Source: Marinifilum sp965230805
GTDB taxonomy: Bacteria; Bacteroidota; Bacteroidia; Bacteroidales; Marinifilaceae
DNA: 64,000 nt
Direction: 5' to 3'
Assembly (NCBI RefSeq): GCF_965230805.1
Contig: NZ_OZ246019.1
Coordinates: 1,364,001-1,428,000, forward strand
In this document: in pieces, positions 26,695 through 36,505 of the stretch
Layout of the letters: every line of letters starts with the position of its first letter
How positions within the stretch are numbered: position 1 is the first letter of the stretch
Position numbers and translations under genes: made by a program
The notes under the pieces: generated by a model
Seen by the model: the letters and a program-made list of their open reading frames with translations, nothing else
Databases searched by the model: none
Told to the model about the DNA's origin: nothing

Positions 26695-27597
26695 ATGAAG
26701 AAATTCTTCCTATCGACAACTGTATTGGCAATATTTGCCTGCCTTTTATGGGCTACCCCTTTTACTGCCATTAAAATTGGATTGAAATACACCACTCCAC
26801 TGCAATTTGCCGGAGTCCGGTTTTTCTTGTCGGGTTTACTGATATTGCCTTTCATTAAGGATTTAAAGCTTAAGATCCTGAAGTCGAAGCAAAGGTGGAA
26901 GTTTGTATTGTGGGTAGCGCTTTTACAAACCACTTTTCTTTACGGATTGTTCTACATTGGAATTAGCTTCCTTCCGGGATCATTGGGTGCCATGCTAATT
27001 GGGGCACAGCCACTTTTTGCCGCTATTATGGCTCATATCATGCTTAGCAACGATAAAATGAGCTGGAAAAAGATTATAGCCATTCTGTTGGGAATGACAG
27101 GGGTTTGCATCATCAGTCTGGGACGATCGGACTTTGTTTTGTCTACCACGATTCCACTTGGCGTGGGGATTTTAATTCTAAACAATATAGTTGGTAGTAC
27201 GGGAAATGTAATTGTATCGCGAGATGCGAAAGACATGCCACCCCGTGTACTTGCCTCATTCTCGATGATCATTGGTGGGATAGGCTTGATGCTGGCATCC
27301 GTTCCTATCGAAAATCCATCGTGGCATTTCAATTTTCCTACCGAGTATTGGATTTCGCTTTGCTGGTTGGCCATGGTTTCAGCTTTTGCCATTACCATTT
27401 GGTTTGGGTTGCTGCAACGCCCAAACGTAAAAGTGTCGAACCTAAACACATGGAAATTTATCATCCCTATTTTTGGTGCATTCCTGAGTTGGATGATTTT
27501 GCCTGATGAACATCCTGACAGCATTTCGATTATTGGTATGATGGTGATTGCGTGCAGCTTGTTGGCGGTAAATTATTTGAATCGGATATCAATATAA
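26695..27597 (+). CDS. EamA/DMT family transporter
   Basis: 300 residues with about ten hydrophobic helices, arranged as two EamA repeats (residues 10-140 and 155-295). Characteristic pieces are FACLLWATPFTAIKIGLKYTTPLQFAGVRF near the start and PGSLGAMLIGAQPLFAAIMAHIML at the end of the first repeat. It is an inner-membrane exporter or permease of metabolites; the substrate is unknown. It is monocistronic, between a terminator and a convergent ABC transporter. Confidence 0.88.
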   Translation: MKKFFLSTTVLAIFACLLWATPFTAIKIGLKYTTPLQFAGVRFFLSGLLILPFIKDLKLKILKSKQRWKFVLWVALLQTTFLYGLFYIGISFLPGSLGAMLIGAQPLFAAIMAHIMLSNDKMSWKKIIAILLGMTGVCIISLGRSDFVLSTTIPLGVGILILNNIVGSTGNVIVSRDAKDMPPRVLASFSMIIGGIGLMLASVPIENPSWHFNFPTEYWISLCWLAMVSAFAITIWFGLLQRPNVKVSNLNTWKFIIPIFGAFLSWMILPDEHPDSISIIGMMVIACSLLAVNYLNRISI

Positions 27598-27664
27598 ACG
27601 TAGCGCAAGGTTGAGACTTAGCACTGCTACGTCTCTGCATGATTTAATATCCATTATCCGGTGT

Positions 27665-30600
27665 TTAATTCCTTTTCCGTTTCTTCTCTCTTCGCACCAG
27701 CCTGATGCTTTCGAAATAGTTCATCATTTTGCGCAACACATCGGCCCAAAGCGCAACGAACAATATCAGTGTGCCTAACCAAACCACAGCCAGATTAAAC
27801 CAATAAGTATCGATATAAAAATTGCCAATTCGTTTTACATGTGAGTAGAAATGAGAACGTCCAAATTTAGAGTTGGGCGACATAAACACAGGATCTTTCT
27901 TTTGAATCAAGCGGTAATCTACCTCAATCATCTTGCTCACTTCGTTTCTGTTTAAAACCAAATCGGCTAAAGCCTGATTGTAATATTTCTGCTTGAACTC
28001 GTATACGCCATCACGCCCTAAGGAATCCACCAAGCCCGAGTATTCAAAGTCTTTTTTGTATCTCGATTCACTGCTCATTCCGAGGTAATGCAATTCAACC
28101 TGATCTAAAAAACTCTTGGTTCGCTCAACTACATTCAAATTAAAATTGGTCAGGTTTAGCTGATTTACTTCGGGAAAGACAGCCAACCCTGCCCCATCAG
28201 CCAGTCGTTTAATTTCGTTGCGTAACATTTTAAACTTGGCTTTTGTTTCAATTTTATCCTTTTCGAATTCTACACTTCTTTCACAATCTAAAAGAATCGA
28301 TTCCAGTTTAGGAATTAGGAAGGAATTATTGAACGAAGCATCGCTAATGCCTTTCTCATAATTAAAAAAGTGCTTCTCAAATTCGTTATCCTTAAACTGG
28401 CTTACGGCAAGCGCCTCGTAGGTCCAACGGGTGGTCATCAAATTCCCAACCAAAGGAACATACACTTTATCGGTAACACCATAATGAAGATCATCAAACT
28501 TTATCATTGCACCTCCCAGCAAAAGCTGAGGAACCAATATCAAAGGAATTAAAATATAAATGGTAATTACGGAATTTAATCCTGCCGAGATATTTAATCC
28601 CACCATGTTCGAAAAACAGGCCGTGGTAAACAGCACAAACCAATAAGAAAATGTCATACCCTCAATTTCGAGAATGTAATTTCCGAGTAATACAAAGGAG
28701 ATGGACTGAATGGCTGACAAAACAAACAAAAACATGATTTTTGATGCGAGATAACTACTTCGACACAGATTCAAAAATTTCTCACGTTGCAAAATTTTCT
28801 TGTCTCTGATAATTTCCTCGGCACTAACTGTAAGTCCTAGAAACATGGAAACCACAACAGCCATAAACAGAAATACAGGAAAGTTTTTATTCTCTCCAAA
28901 CACATAAGCTCCGCTAGTTGTATACTTCGTAAAGTAGCTAAGAATTACCGCCAGCAAAGGAGCTTCAAACAAAGTAATAATCAGGTATTGCTTGTTGGTT
29001 AGTTTCGACAATACATTCCTGATCCAAAAAATAAAAAACTGCTTTACCCTTCCGGGGATTTTAAAATCGCTTTGCGGTAATTTTTTTTCGGTCTTTAGTG
29101 TTAGATGATTCGACTCGATATGATCCTTATATTTTTGATACCACTGCTTTGGCTTCACTCTTCTCTCTCGAGTTGGTTTTCCCTGATCATCAATCAATTT
29201 GGTTTCTACAATCTGCAATATTTGCTCAGCATTTACATTTCCACAGGTTACACATTCACTTTCCGATGCATTCACCTGCGAATTCTGAGTCTTAAAATAT
29301 ACAATGGCATCAATCGGATTTCCATTGTAAATGGGATATCCTCCCTTATCGAGGATCCAAAGCTTATTAAACATTTTAAAAATATCTGAGGATGGCTGGT
29401 GAATGTTCGCAATTACTAGCTTACCTTTTAATGTTTGCTGTTTTAGCAACTTCATCACCATCTCCGAATCGGTAGACGACAAGCCCGATGTTGGTTCATC
29501 AATAAGAAGAATAGCAGGTTCGCGCATTAACTCCAAGCCAATATTCAGTCGTTTGCGTTGACCTCCACTAATAAATTTATTTAAGGGATTCCCCACCTTT
29601 AAATCTCTGGCTTCATACAAATCCAAATCCTGTAGCATTTTCAGAACGGTTTTTAGAATCTGGATTTCAGTAAAATCCTTAAAGCACAATTTTGCATTGT
29701 AATACAGATTCTGAAACACCGTAAGTTCTTCCATCAAAAGGTCGTCCTGGGGTACAAAACCAATTAGCCCTTGTATGGCAAGCTTGTTTTTATGGATATC
29801 AAAATCATTAATTCTGATTTCGCCATTACTTAGGCTAAGGTTACCATTTAAAACATTGAGCAAGGTAGATTTTCCAACCCCACTACCTCCCATGATTCCA
29901 ATTAACTGTCCGCTTTCTTCAGAGATATTAAACTTCTGAATTCCATTATTGGAATTTCGAAATTTAAACTCAATATCTTTTGCGGTAAATATAATTTTCT
30001 CTTGCGATTCTTCTTCTAAAAACTTGGTAGCAATATCGGAGTGGTAAATCGAATTGATATTGGGACCCTTAATGATTGAGCCATTTCGCAATTGGTATAT
30101 TTTATTAGAAATAATCTTATTTCCTTCGAGATATAGGTTTAGTTCGCCTTCGTACTTAAAAACAAGAAGATTAACACTCTCGATATACATCACGATAATT
30201 CTGCCATACAAATTCTCGCAATACATGTGCTTTGTCTGGTCTTCGTTGCTCTTCGATTCCTTTTTCATGAACCAAGTCAAATTGTCCGACCATTCAGTAA
30301 TCTTATTATCTATAATCAGGAACTTGGATTTGTCGAAATCATCAACAGTATCCCCCCAAACAAAAGCTAGGCAGTTGATAAACTCAGCTCGTGAAAACTT
30401 AAAGTTTTCGGCAACAATGCTGATAAACTCAAATTCTCCTTCGCTTACCATATTATCTTCGTAAACGAACTCCATCAAAGGAAGAAGAACAAGCAATCTT
30501 TCTTCCTGAATCAATTCTGCCTTTACCTTTTTACAAACTTTCGAAGCCTCAGTTAATGAGAGAATATCTGCTTGGCGTGCATGGGTAATAGACTGATACT

Positions 30601-30790
30601 CCATCTCTCTTCGGTAGAATTCGGAATAATTCTCGAATAAGCTCAAATATTCTTGCTGAATATCTGAATTTACATAGCGACTTAAAAACCTTTCAACAAT
30701 TATTTTCCCTTTGCCGGAAACACCTTCTTCTTTGGTATTGGCAACAATAGCAAACAGATGCATTAGAGCATTTAGTATCGATTCCCCCAT
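27665..30790 (-). CDS. Large ABC transporter fusion: TerB-like N-domain, ATPase, ABC-2 membrane domain
   Basis: A 1041-residue single-chain half-transporter in the ABCG order (ATPase before membrane domain). Residues about 1-150 are helical and TerB-like (FAIVANTKEEGVSGKGKIIVERFL and EYLSLFENYSEF). The middle (about 190-260) is a small beta-rich region, possibly FHA-like. The ATPase (about 270-500) has Walker A GGSGVGKST, Q-loop VPQDD, signature SGGQRKRLNIGLEL, Walker B ILLIDEPTSG and the switch ANIHQPSSD. The C-terminal half carries about six membrane helices with a long extracytoplasmic insert (about 820-990). The ATG at 30790 was chosen over an upstream TTG. The substrate is unknown. Confidence 0.87.
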   Translation of the reverse strand: MGESILNALMHLFAIVANTKEEGVSGKGKIIVERFLSRYVNSDIQQEYLSLFENYSEFYRREMEYQSITHARQADILSLTEASKVCKKVKAELIQEERLLVLLPLMEFVYEDNMVSEGEFEFISIVAENFKFSRAEFINCLAFVWGDTVDDFDKSKFLIIDNKITEWSDNLTWFMKKESKSNEDQTKHMYCENLYGRIIVMYIESVNLLVFKYEGELNLYLEGNKIISNKIYQLRNGSIIKGPNINSIYHSDIATKFLEEESQEKIIFTAKDIEFKFRNSNNGIQKFNISEESGQLIGIMGGSGVGKSTLLNVLNGNLSLSNGEIRINDFDIHKNKLAIQGLIGFVPQDDLLMEELTVFQNLYYNAKLCFKDFTEIQILKTVLKMLQDLDLYEARDLKVGNPLNKFISGGQRKRLNIGLELMREPAILLIDEPTSGLSSTDSEMVMKLLKQQTLKGKLVIANIHQPSSDIFKMFNKLWILDKGGYPIYNGNPIDAIVYFKTQNSQVNASESECVTCGNVNAEQILQIVETKLIDDQGKPTRERRVKPKQWYQKYKDHIESNHLTLKTEKKLPQSDFKIPGRVKQFFIFWIRNVLSKLTNKQYLIITLFEAPLLAVILSYFTKYTTSGAYVFGENKNFPVFLFMAVVVSMFLGLTVSAEEIIRDKKILQREKFLNLCRSSYLASKIMFLFVLSAIQSISFVLLGNYILEIEGMTFSYWFVLFTTACFSNMVGLNISAGLNSVITIYILIPLILVPQLLLGGAMIKFDDLHYGVTDKVYVPLVGNLMTTRWTYEALAVSQFKDNEFEKHFFNYEKGISDASFNNSFLIPKLESILLDCERSVEFEKDKIETKAKFKMLRNEIKRLADGAGLAVFPEVNQLNLTNFNLNVVERTKSFLDQVELHYLGMSSESRYKKDFEYSGLVDSLGRDGVYEFKQKYYNQALADLVLNRNEVSKMIEVDYRLIQKKDPVFMSPNSKFGRSHFYSHVKRIGNFYIDTYWFNLAVVWLGTLILFVALWADVLRKMMNYFESIRLVRREKKRKRN

Positions 30791-31000
30791 ATACAATTAC
30801 GAATTATGGTTATGATACCAGCATTAGCATGAAATCAGTCTCATTCTTTTGTCTTATATGTGTTGATATCTTCCTTAAAAAATATCGCTTTAGCAATAAG
30901 ACTAATTTCATAATAAAACCGGTGTTAACAGAACTGCACTGCTGCTAAAATTACAATTATTTTCTATACAAAAGATTGATATTATCGCATAATTGACACA

Positions 31001-31033
31001 AAAAAACTGCCTCCCGAATCCGGAAGACAGTTT
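31001..31033 (-). terminator. Terminator of the lipoprotein gene at 31055
   Basis: Minus strand AACTGTCTTCCGGATTCGGG then AGGCAGTTTTTTT: a long stem and T-run. Confidence 0.75.
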
Positions 31034-31054
31034 AAATATCTTGTAAGAATTCAT

Positions 31055-31882
31055 TTACTCTACAACACTGTTTCTAAGTTTTGCAACGCTAGCAATAATT
31101 TCATTCAATTGCACCTTAGTCATCTTACCTTCACTAAGCTTATCGTAGCTTGCTTTTAAATCTTTAAATTCTTCAATCAACCATGCCATATTAGGATCTT
31201 TCTTTTCTGGATCAAGCACTTTCAAAAGCTTGTCTAGCGAAGCCTTCTGATCGAAAATAACTTTTACGATTTCCGGATTAGCATAAGTATTTTCCGAAAT
31301 GTGAGTTGCAATATACAAACCTTCGATAAAACTGCCACTAACCACCAAAAGAGATAGGTTAGCTTTTCCATTTTTGTTTAAGTATTCGTAAGTATCATAG
31401 AAAGAGTTTGTAATTACTTTCACCAACTGATCCTTGTCATCCAAATTCTTTTCCACATCTTCAACAAGAGTTTTATTGTAAGCACTTGTAATCTCAAGGT
31501 TATCAATTAAAGTTTTAGATGCCTTTAGGAATAACATGGTTTCCTGTTTGCGATTATATGTACTTGCATAACTTAAATCGGCACTGTATACTCCAAGATT
31601 TAAAGCTCTGGCCTTTTCAGTAAAATACCTATCAGCATTGTCTGATGAATTTGACAAACCAAGAATATAATCTGCGCCAATGCGATTCAACATTGAAGTC
31701 AACTCAAAAGTAGTTGGTAGGGGATAAACTACATCTTTAACTTCGCTTTCAATTGCCTTTTTTAGTAATGGCTTAACTGTTTGCTCACCACTCTTTTTCT
31801 TATCAACTGGCTTACAAGCTACAACACTTAACGCCAAAGCCAAAAGAATAAAGGTATAACGAGAAATAGTACGTCTGTTCAT
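31055..31882 (-). CDS. Hypothetical alpha-helical lipoprotein
   Basis: 275 residues. The lipoprotein signal MNRRTISRYTFILLALALSVVAC ends in a lipobox VVAC. The mature part is almost wholly helical (SSDNADRYFTEKARALNLGVYSADLSYASTY, LTSMLNRIGADYILGLS), similar in feel to other Bacteroidota periplasmic proteins of unknown function. No catalytic motif is visible. It has its own terminator and stands alone between the large ABC transporter and the LytTR regulator, all on the same strand. Confidence 0.8.
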   Translation of the reverse strand: MNRRTISRYTFILLALALSVVACKPVDKKKSGEQTVKPLLKKAIESEVKDVVYPLPTTFELTSMLNRIGADYILGLSNSSDNADRYFTEKARALNLGVYSADLSYASTYNRKQETMLFLKASKTLIDNLEITSAYNKTLVEDVEKNLDDKDQLVKVITNSFYDTYEYLNKNGKANLSLLVVSGSFIEGLYIATHISENTYANPEIVKVIFDQKASLDKLLKVLDPEKKDPNMAWLIEEFKDLKASYDKLSEGKMTKVQLNEIIASVAKLRNSVVE

Positions 31883-32124
31883 AGTCTTTTAAATTTGATA
31901 TTGATCGGTTTCAATTTATTAAAGCCTAAATTTAACAAATAGCATCTAATTACATACACAATTGGACATTATATTTGACTTCTTTTTTAGTTCCTGCACT
32001 AATAGTTTGAGTTGAAAACAAGTTGCCATTAGCTTAAATCAACACAAAAAAAGAACCTATTCAGAAAATCGGCTTTTCCCTCATCAGAACGGGCTTGATT
32101 ATTTAAGACAAGTTCTATTAAAAC

Positions 32125-32829
32125 TTAGGCTGGATGAATTCGTTGGAAAAATCCTTGCTTGTAATTATTCCCAATAGGTATCGTACCTTTATCCATATGC
32201 ACCATATTACCTTCTATCGATTTAATCTTAGCCAATGCAACAATATACGATTTGTGAATTCGATAAAATTTTGCTGAAGGCAATAATCTTTCAATTCCTT
32301 TTAAGGATTGATAAGTAACCACATGGCCATCGTTGGTAAAGATCTTAACGTAATCGCCCAATGCTTCCACAAATTGAATAGAATCCAAGTTAATATTAAT
32401 GGTTTTTTTATTGGCTTTCACAAAAATATACTCCAACTCATCTTTACTTGATTCCTGCGAATCGGCTACTACTTTTACTTTTTCTTCCGCTTTTTGAATG
32501 GACTGTAAAAAGCGCTCAAAAGAAAATGGCTTTTTCAGGTAATCCAATACATTAAGCTCATAACTTTCCAAAGCATATTCGGTATAAGCCGTAGTAATAA
32601 TCACCATTGGTGGATTTTTGTATGATTTCAAGAAGTTAATCCCACTCAACCTTGGCATATTAATATCTAAGAAAATCAGATCAACGCTTTCTTTTTGCAA
32701 AACCTCCATAGCTTCAATAGCATCGCTGCATTTTCCTACAAGTTCAAGGCTCGAAAGCTCCGAAATATACTTCTCTAAAACTCTCTGTGCCAATGGCTCA
32801 TCATCTATAATTAAACACTTTAACTTCAT
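32125..32829 (-). CDS. LytTR-family response regulator
   Basis: 234 residues. The receiver domain (1-120) has acidic residues IIDDEP, the phospho-acceptor in LIFLDINMPRLSG (about D55), TTAYTEYAL and K in LDYLKKPF. The C-terminal LytTR DNA-binding domain (about 135-230) includes VEALGDYVKIFTNDGHVVTYQSLKGIERLL and FYRIHKSYIVAL. It binds DNA through beta-strands rather than a helix-turn-helix. It is encoded 5 bases after its kinase, so the two form an operon and a two-component pair. Target genes are unknown. Confidence 0.94.
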   Translation of the reverse strand: MKLKCLIIDDEPLAQRVLEKYISELSSLELVGKCSDAIEAMEVLQKESVDLIFLDINMPRLSGINFLKSYKNPPMVIITTAYTEYALESYELNVLDYLKKPFSFERFLQSIQKAEEKVKVVADSQESSKDELEYIFVKANKKTININLDSIQFVEALGDYVKIFTNDGHVVTYQSLKGIERLLPSAKFYRIHKSYIVALAKIKSIEGNMVHMDKGTIPIGNNYKQGFFQRIHPA

Positions 32830-32834
32830 GCATA

Positions 32835-33926
32835 TTATTTTTTCTCTAAGTTTGCAATTTGCGCCGACAAATCAATTTTCAGGTTTACTTTAAACAAATC
32901 ATCTTGTTTTGAGATATTTAAATTGTGCCTTTGTGGGTACAACAACTCTAATCTACGAGTAACATTCTTAATCCCAATTCCTTTTTCCTTACGTTCCTCA
33001 TCCTGCCATTTGTCATCAAATCTATTTTCTATTAACAACTCCATATGATCCTTTTCCTCAAAATTAAATAGAATATTCACAAATCCATTATTATTCTTCC
33101 CATAGGCTCCATGTTTAAATGCATTTTCTATTAATGGCTCGAACAGTAAAGGAGCAATTTTATGTTGAGATGCACTCCCTTTCACTTTTATACTCACAGG
33201 AATGTTATCGTCTAATCTGATTTTCTGCAAGTCAAGATAATTCTTAATAAAATCCAGCTCTTTATCTACAAACACATACCTATCGTTGCATTCATATAAA
33301 ATATACCTCATCATATCAGATAATTTTAACACCAAATTGGGTGCCTTATCTGATTTATCAAGCGTTAACGAATATAGATTATTAAGCGTATTAAATAAAA
33401 AATGTGGATTGATCTGAGTTTTTAGAGCTTTCAATTCCGCCTCTAACTTCTCTCTTTCGATATCCTGAAATTTTGATGTTATCTTTTGCAATAAAATTAA
33501 CTCCCTTGTCATCGATAACACAGATGTTATTCCAACATAAATCAAAGTAAAAACTGCAAAATTAACCCACACAACAAAAGTTAATTCTTCGAAATATTGT
33601 TCTCCTTGAACAAATTTGTTTAATGGGTAAACCAATAAAAAATCAATAATAAAAGCGGATATTGATATCACTATTAAAATGAAAACAACATACAGAAAAA
33701 AGCGTTGCTGTTTAAACAAATATGGGATAAGTATTAATAGGTTAGTATATACTGCTCCGGCGAAACAAAGATTAAAAACCAGCACCATTAAAACAGGTTC
33801 AATCTTTAAAATGTTTTTAAAATTTCCGGCAACAAACATAGTTAATAACCAAAACATGGCTGCCACCACCCAAAAAAGTATATGATAGATAAGTCGACTC
33901 CGGGATATAGTTCTTATGTTACTCAT
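32835..33926 (-). CDS. LytS-type sensor histidine kinase
   Basis: 363 residues with four membrane helices in the first 150 residues (ILFWVVAAMFWLLTMFVAG, VLVFNLCFAGAVYTNLLILI, FLYVVFILIVISISAFIID, FVVWVNFAVFTLIYVGITS). A coiled coil leads to the His_kinase domain with the phospho-His in LKTQINPHFLFNTLNNLYSL. The HATPase domain carries PLIENAFKHG and GIGIKNVTRRLELLY. It has no extracytoplasmic sensor domain, so it probably senses a membrane or lipid signal. It is the first gene of the operon with the LytTR regulator. Confidence 0.93.
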   Translation of the reverse strand: MSNIRTISRSRLIYHILFWVVAAMFWLLTMFVAGNFKNILKIEPVLMVLVFNLCFAGAVYTNLLILIPYLFKQQRFFLYVVFILIVISISAFIIDFLLVYPLNKFVQGEQYFEELTFVVWVNFAVFTLIYVGITSVLSMTRELILLQKITSKFQDIEREKLEAELKALKTQINPHFLFNTLNNLYSLTLDKSDKAPNLVLKLSDMMRYILYECNDRYVFVDKELDFIKNYLDLQKIRLDDNIPVSIKVKGSASQHKIAPLLFEPLIENAFKHGAYGKNNNGFVNILFNFEEKDHMELLIENRFDDKWQDEERKEKGIGIKNVTRRLELLYPQRHNLNISKQDDLFKVNLKIDLSAQIANLEKK

Positions 33927-34075
33927 TCGTTGGATTTGTTACGCTTGATTCCAATTTCAAAATTGGAAATTAGAAAAGATGATTACCAGATTAAAATATA
34001 TTCGTTATCGAATATAAAATCCATGACAAAAAGCCCTAATTTTCAGATATCTTTAGATGCGTTATTCTTCCAATT

Positions 34076-34105
34076 TTGAAGAGGTACAAATCTGTTGTAT
34101 TTTTA
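34076..34105 (+). promoter_or_regulatory. Promoter of the isochorismatase-family gene
   Basis: TTG (34076-34078), exactly 19 bases, TATTTTTA (34098-34105). Transcription would start near 34111, downstream of an in-frame TTG at 34095, which supports the ATG at 34128 as the true start. Confidence 0.6.
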
Positions 34106-34127
34106 TAAAAACGAAACACTTACCTAT

Positions 34128-34763
34128 ATGTTTACAAAAGACATCCTATTTTGGAATGTAGATACTCAAATCGATTTCATGAGTCCTGAAGGCAAACTAT
34201 ATGCTCCGGGTGCTGAAGAAATACAAGCAAATTTGGAGGCAATTACCAAACTTGCACACTTTAACAACATTCAGGTTATCAACACTGCTGACCATCATTA
34301 CAGCAACTCTGCTGAACTATCTTCAGATCCGGATTTTACAAATACTTTCCCTGAGCATTGCATGGCAAACTCGATAGGAGCTGAATTTATTGCTGAAACA
34401 AAGCCAAAAGAAAAATGCCCCGAGATTCACTGGAATAAAGTCTACAATGAAACAGAATTAAAAGATGCTGCAAGAAACAGAAACATTATCATCCGAAAAG
34501 ATGCTTTTGATATATTTACAGGCAATCCTAATATCTACAGTTTGCTTAAACAAATTAATCCAACAACCGTTTTTGTTTATGGAGTAACCACAAATGTATG
34601 TGTTGATTGCGCAGCCGTCGGACTTGCGGAACGAGGACTAAAGGTTTATGTAATTGAAGATGCCATTAAGGAATTACCAAACATCCCTTTGCCATACGAC
34701 AAATGGGACAATCTTGGCATTGCACGTATCACTTACGAAAAGGTAATTGAGTATTTGTCTTAG
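34128..34763 (+). CDS. Isochorismatase/nicotinamidase-family cysteine hydrolase
   Basis: 211 residues, starting MFTKDILFWNVDTQIDFM. The catalytic triad of the family is visible: Asp in NVDTQIDF, Lys in IHWNKVY or IIRKDAF, and Cys in YGVTTNVCVDCAAVGL. TADHHYSN matches the metal-binding D-x-H region of nicotinamidases (D-W-H). It may deamidate nicotinamide or hydrolyse a related amide; the substrate is not certain. Its stop overlaps by 4 bases the stop of miaA on the other strand. Confidence 0.85.
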   Translation: MFTKDILFWNVDTQIDFMSPEGKLYAPGAEEIQANLEAITKLAHFNNIQVINTADHHYSNSAELSSDPDFTNTFPEHCMANSIGAEFIAETKPKEKCPEIHWNKVYNETELKDAARNRNIIIRKDAFDIFTGNPNIYSLLKQINPTTVFVYGVTTNVCVDCAAVGLAERGLKVYVIEDAIKELPNIPLPYDKWDNLGIARITYEKVIEYLS

Positions 34764-35680
34764 ACATGAAACCACTCCTTTACCTGTTCAATTTTTTCAT
34801 GCAGTGGCAGATATCCGTCTAACCAATGAATATTGCTGCCACCTCGTTCCATTTTTCTGAACCAAGTCATCTGACGCTTGGCAAACTGGTGGATTGCAAT
34901 TTCCAAACCCTTATACATCTCATCATATGTGATTTGCCCGGTTACATACTGAGTTAAGAATTTATACTCCAATCCATAGTAGATCAAATCATCGGCTAAA
35001 ACCCCAGACGTTAACAAGGCTTCTACCTCTTCTACCATTCCTGACTTTAATCGTTCCTTTAATCGAAGACTAATCCTATCTCTGCGACTTTCTCTATCAA
35101 ATTTGATCCCCACCAACAAGGGATTCATCTCAGGATAATCCATATCGATTTGAGGATTTGCTGCACAATAACGTTCAATTTCTATGGCTCGGATGACTCT
35201 TTTTTTGGTTTCCAAGTCGCTGGTATTGTGTAAATCTTTGTAAGAACGAAGAATCATCTCAAGTTCCTGAATTGATTTTTCTTCCATTTCATCTCTAAAA
35301 TCCTGATCTTTTGGTACTGCAATTAATTTATAGCCTTTAAGCACGGCCTCGAGATACATGCCTGTTCCACCACAAACCACCGGTAATCTTTTTCTTGCAA
35401 TTATCTCTTCAAAAACCTTCACAAAATCCTGTTGGAATTCAAACACATTGTATTTGTATCCGGCATCAGCAATATCAATTAAATGGTATGGAATTTCAAC
35501 ACTGTCAATAAGGTACTCTTCTAAATCCTTTCCTGTACCCAGATCCATTCCCCTATAAATCTGACGCGAATCTGCACTAATAATTTCACCATTAAGAACC
35601 TTTGCCAAATTCACTGCCAAACTTGTTTTACCAGTTGCAGTAGCACCTAAAACCACCAATACATTGTATTGCATCTTCAT
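34760..35680 (-). CDS. miaA: tRNA dimethylallyltransferase
   Basis: 306 residues. MiaA adds a dimethylallyl group to A37 of tRNAs that read UNN codons. P-loop VLGATATGKTSLAV, the conserved ISADSRQIYRGMDLGTGK segment, and CGGTGMYLEAVLKGY are canonical. KRVIRAIEIERY and QFAKRQMTWFRKM near the C-terminus complete the tRNA-binding parts. Length is normal. In E. coli miaA lies near hfq; here it is flanked by unrelated genes. Confidence 0.95.
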   Translation of the reverse strand: MKMQYNVLVVLGATATGKTSLAVNLAKVLNGEIISADSRQIYRGMDLGTGKDLEEYLIDSVEIPYHLIDIADAGYKYNVFEFQQDFVKVFEEIIARKRLPVVCGGTGMYLEAVLKGYKLIAVPKDQDFRDEMEEKSIQELEMILRSYKDLHNTSDLETKKRVIRAIEIERYCAANPQIDMDYPEMNPLLVGIKFDRESRRDRISLRLKERLKSGMVEEVEALLTSGVLADDLIYYGLEYKFLTQYVTGQITYDEMYKGLEIAIHQFAKRQMTWFRKMERGGSNIHWLDGYLPLHEKIEQVKEWFHV

Positions 35681-35823
35681 TTTATTTTAATCGAAATAAC
35701 AATAAGTTAGCTCAATATGATTTTACATTTTCAGGATAATGCCTATCTTAAATAGGTCGTTTTTTCTGATTTCGGCAACAAAATTACTTTAAGTTTTTTG
35801 ATTTCACTAACCAGATAATCAAT

Positions 35824-36399
35824 ATGATTACACTTAGCATTTACAAACACATTTTTCGCTTACTCCTATCTCCTGAAAAAGAATGGCCTGCAATTCTTAA
35901 CGACACCAATATTAGCAATGGCAAGCTTAACGTGCTATTGGTAATTACCTTACCCTTGCTAATGTCGGCTTGCAACTTTATGGGCTTTTTGCTCTTTGAA
36001 AACAATACAGCAGAGCATACCAATATGTTTTTCTTTTCGGCCACAGCAACATTTGTTCTTTCTATCTTATCAATCTACGTATCGGTATTTATTGTTCGCC
36101 CCTTTGCAGCAATACCAACAAAAAGGGAGCGCTTTTCAAGAGCTTTTCTATTAGTGGCCTTTTCTTGCACTCCAGGATTCGTTTTTAACTCAATTGCATT
36201 TCTTTTTCCTGTTATCAACTACCTCACCCTATTTGGATTGTACAGTTTTTATATCCTTTACAAAGGGATAACTCCCATTTTAAATGTTCCCGACAGTAGA
36301 AGATCAGGCTATTTCACATTCATATTAATCGGATTACTATCGGTTTATGCAATTTTCGGTGCAATTTTTATAGGCACAGCAAACTTTCTAGGCTACTAA
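35824..36399 (+). CDS. Yip1 family membrane protein
   Basis: 191 residues, five predicted membrane helices (LNVLLVITLPLLMSACNFMGF, MFFFSATATFVLSILSIYVSVFIV, AFLLVAFSCTPGFVFNSIAFLF, YLTLFGLYSFYILY, YFTFILIGLLSVYAIFGAIFI). It opens IYKHIFRLLLSPEKEWPAIL, the usual Yip1 start. It is a paralogue of the next gene (same layout and N-terminal LL.P..EW motif). Function unknown. No terminator is seen between the two. Confidence 0.82.
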   Translation: MITLSIYKHIFRLLLSPEKEWPAILNDTNISNGKLNVLLVITLPLLMSACNFMGFLLFENNTAEHTNMFFFSATATFVLSILSIYVSVFIVRPFAAIPTKRERFSRAFLLVAFSCTPGFVFNSIAFLFPVINYLTLFGLYSFYILYKGITPILNVPDSRRSGYFTFILIGLLSVYAIFGAIFIGTANFLGY

Positions 36400-36450
36400 G
36401 CCAAGTTCGAATGAAAATAGTCTATATCAATTCTAAAATAACACAGGCTT

Positions 36451-36480
36451 TTTCGCATTCTAAAAACTTGTTTAATTTTG
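36451..36480 (+). promoter_or_regulatory. Candidate promoter before the second Yip1 gene
   Basis: TAATTTTG (36473-36480) with TTTCG at 36451, a 19-base spacing, 26 bases before the ATG at 36506. Confidence 0.45.
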
Positions 36481-36505
36481 AGAACATCAAATAAGACGAA
36501 TCACA

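Noticed and set aside
34095..34127. TTG start for the isochorismatase-family gene
   Set aside because: A good promoter (34076-34105) would place the transcript start downstream of that TTG; the ATG at 34128 begins the family N-terminus.
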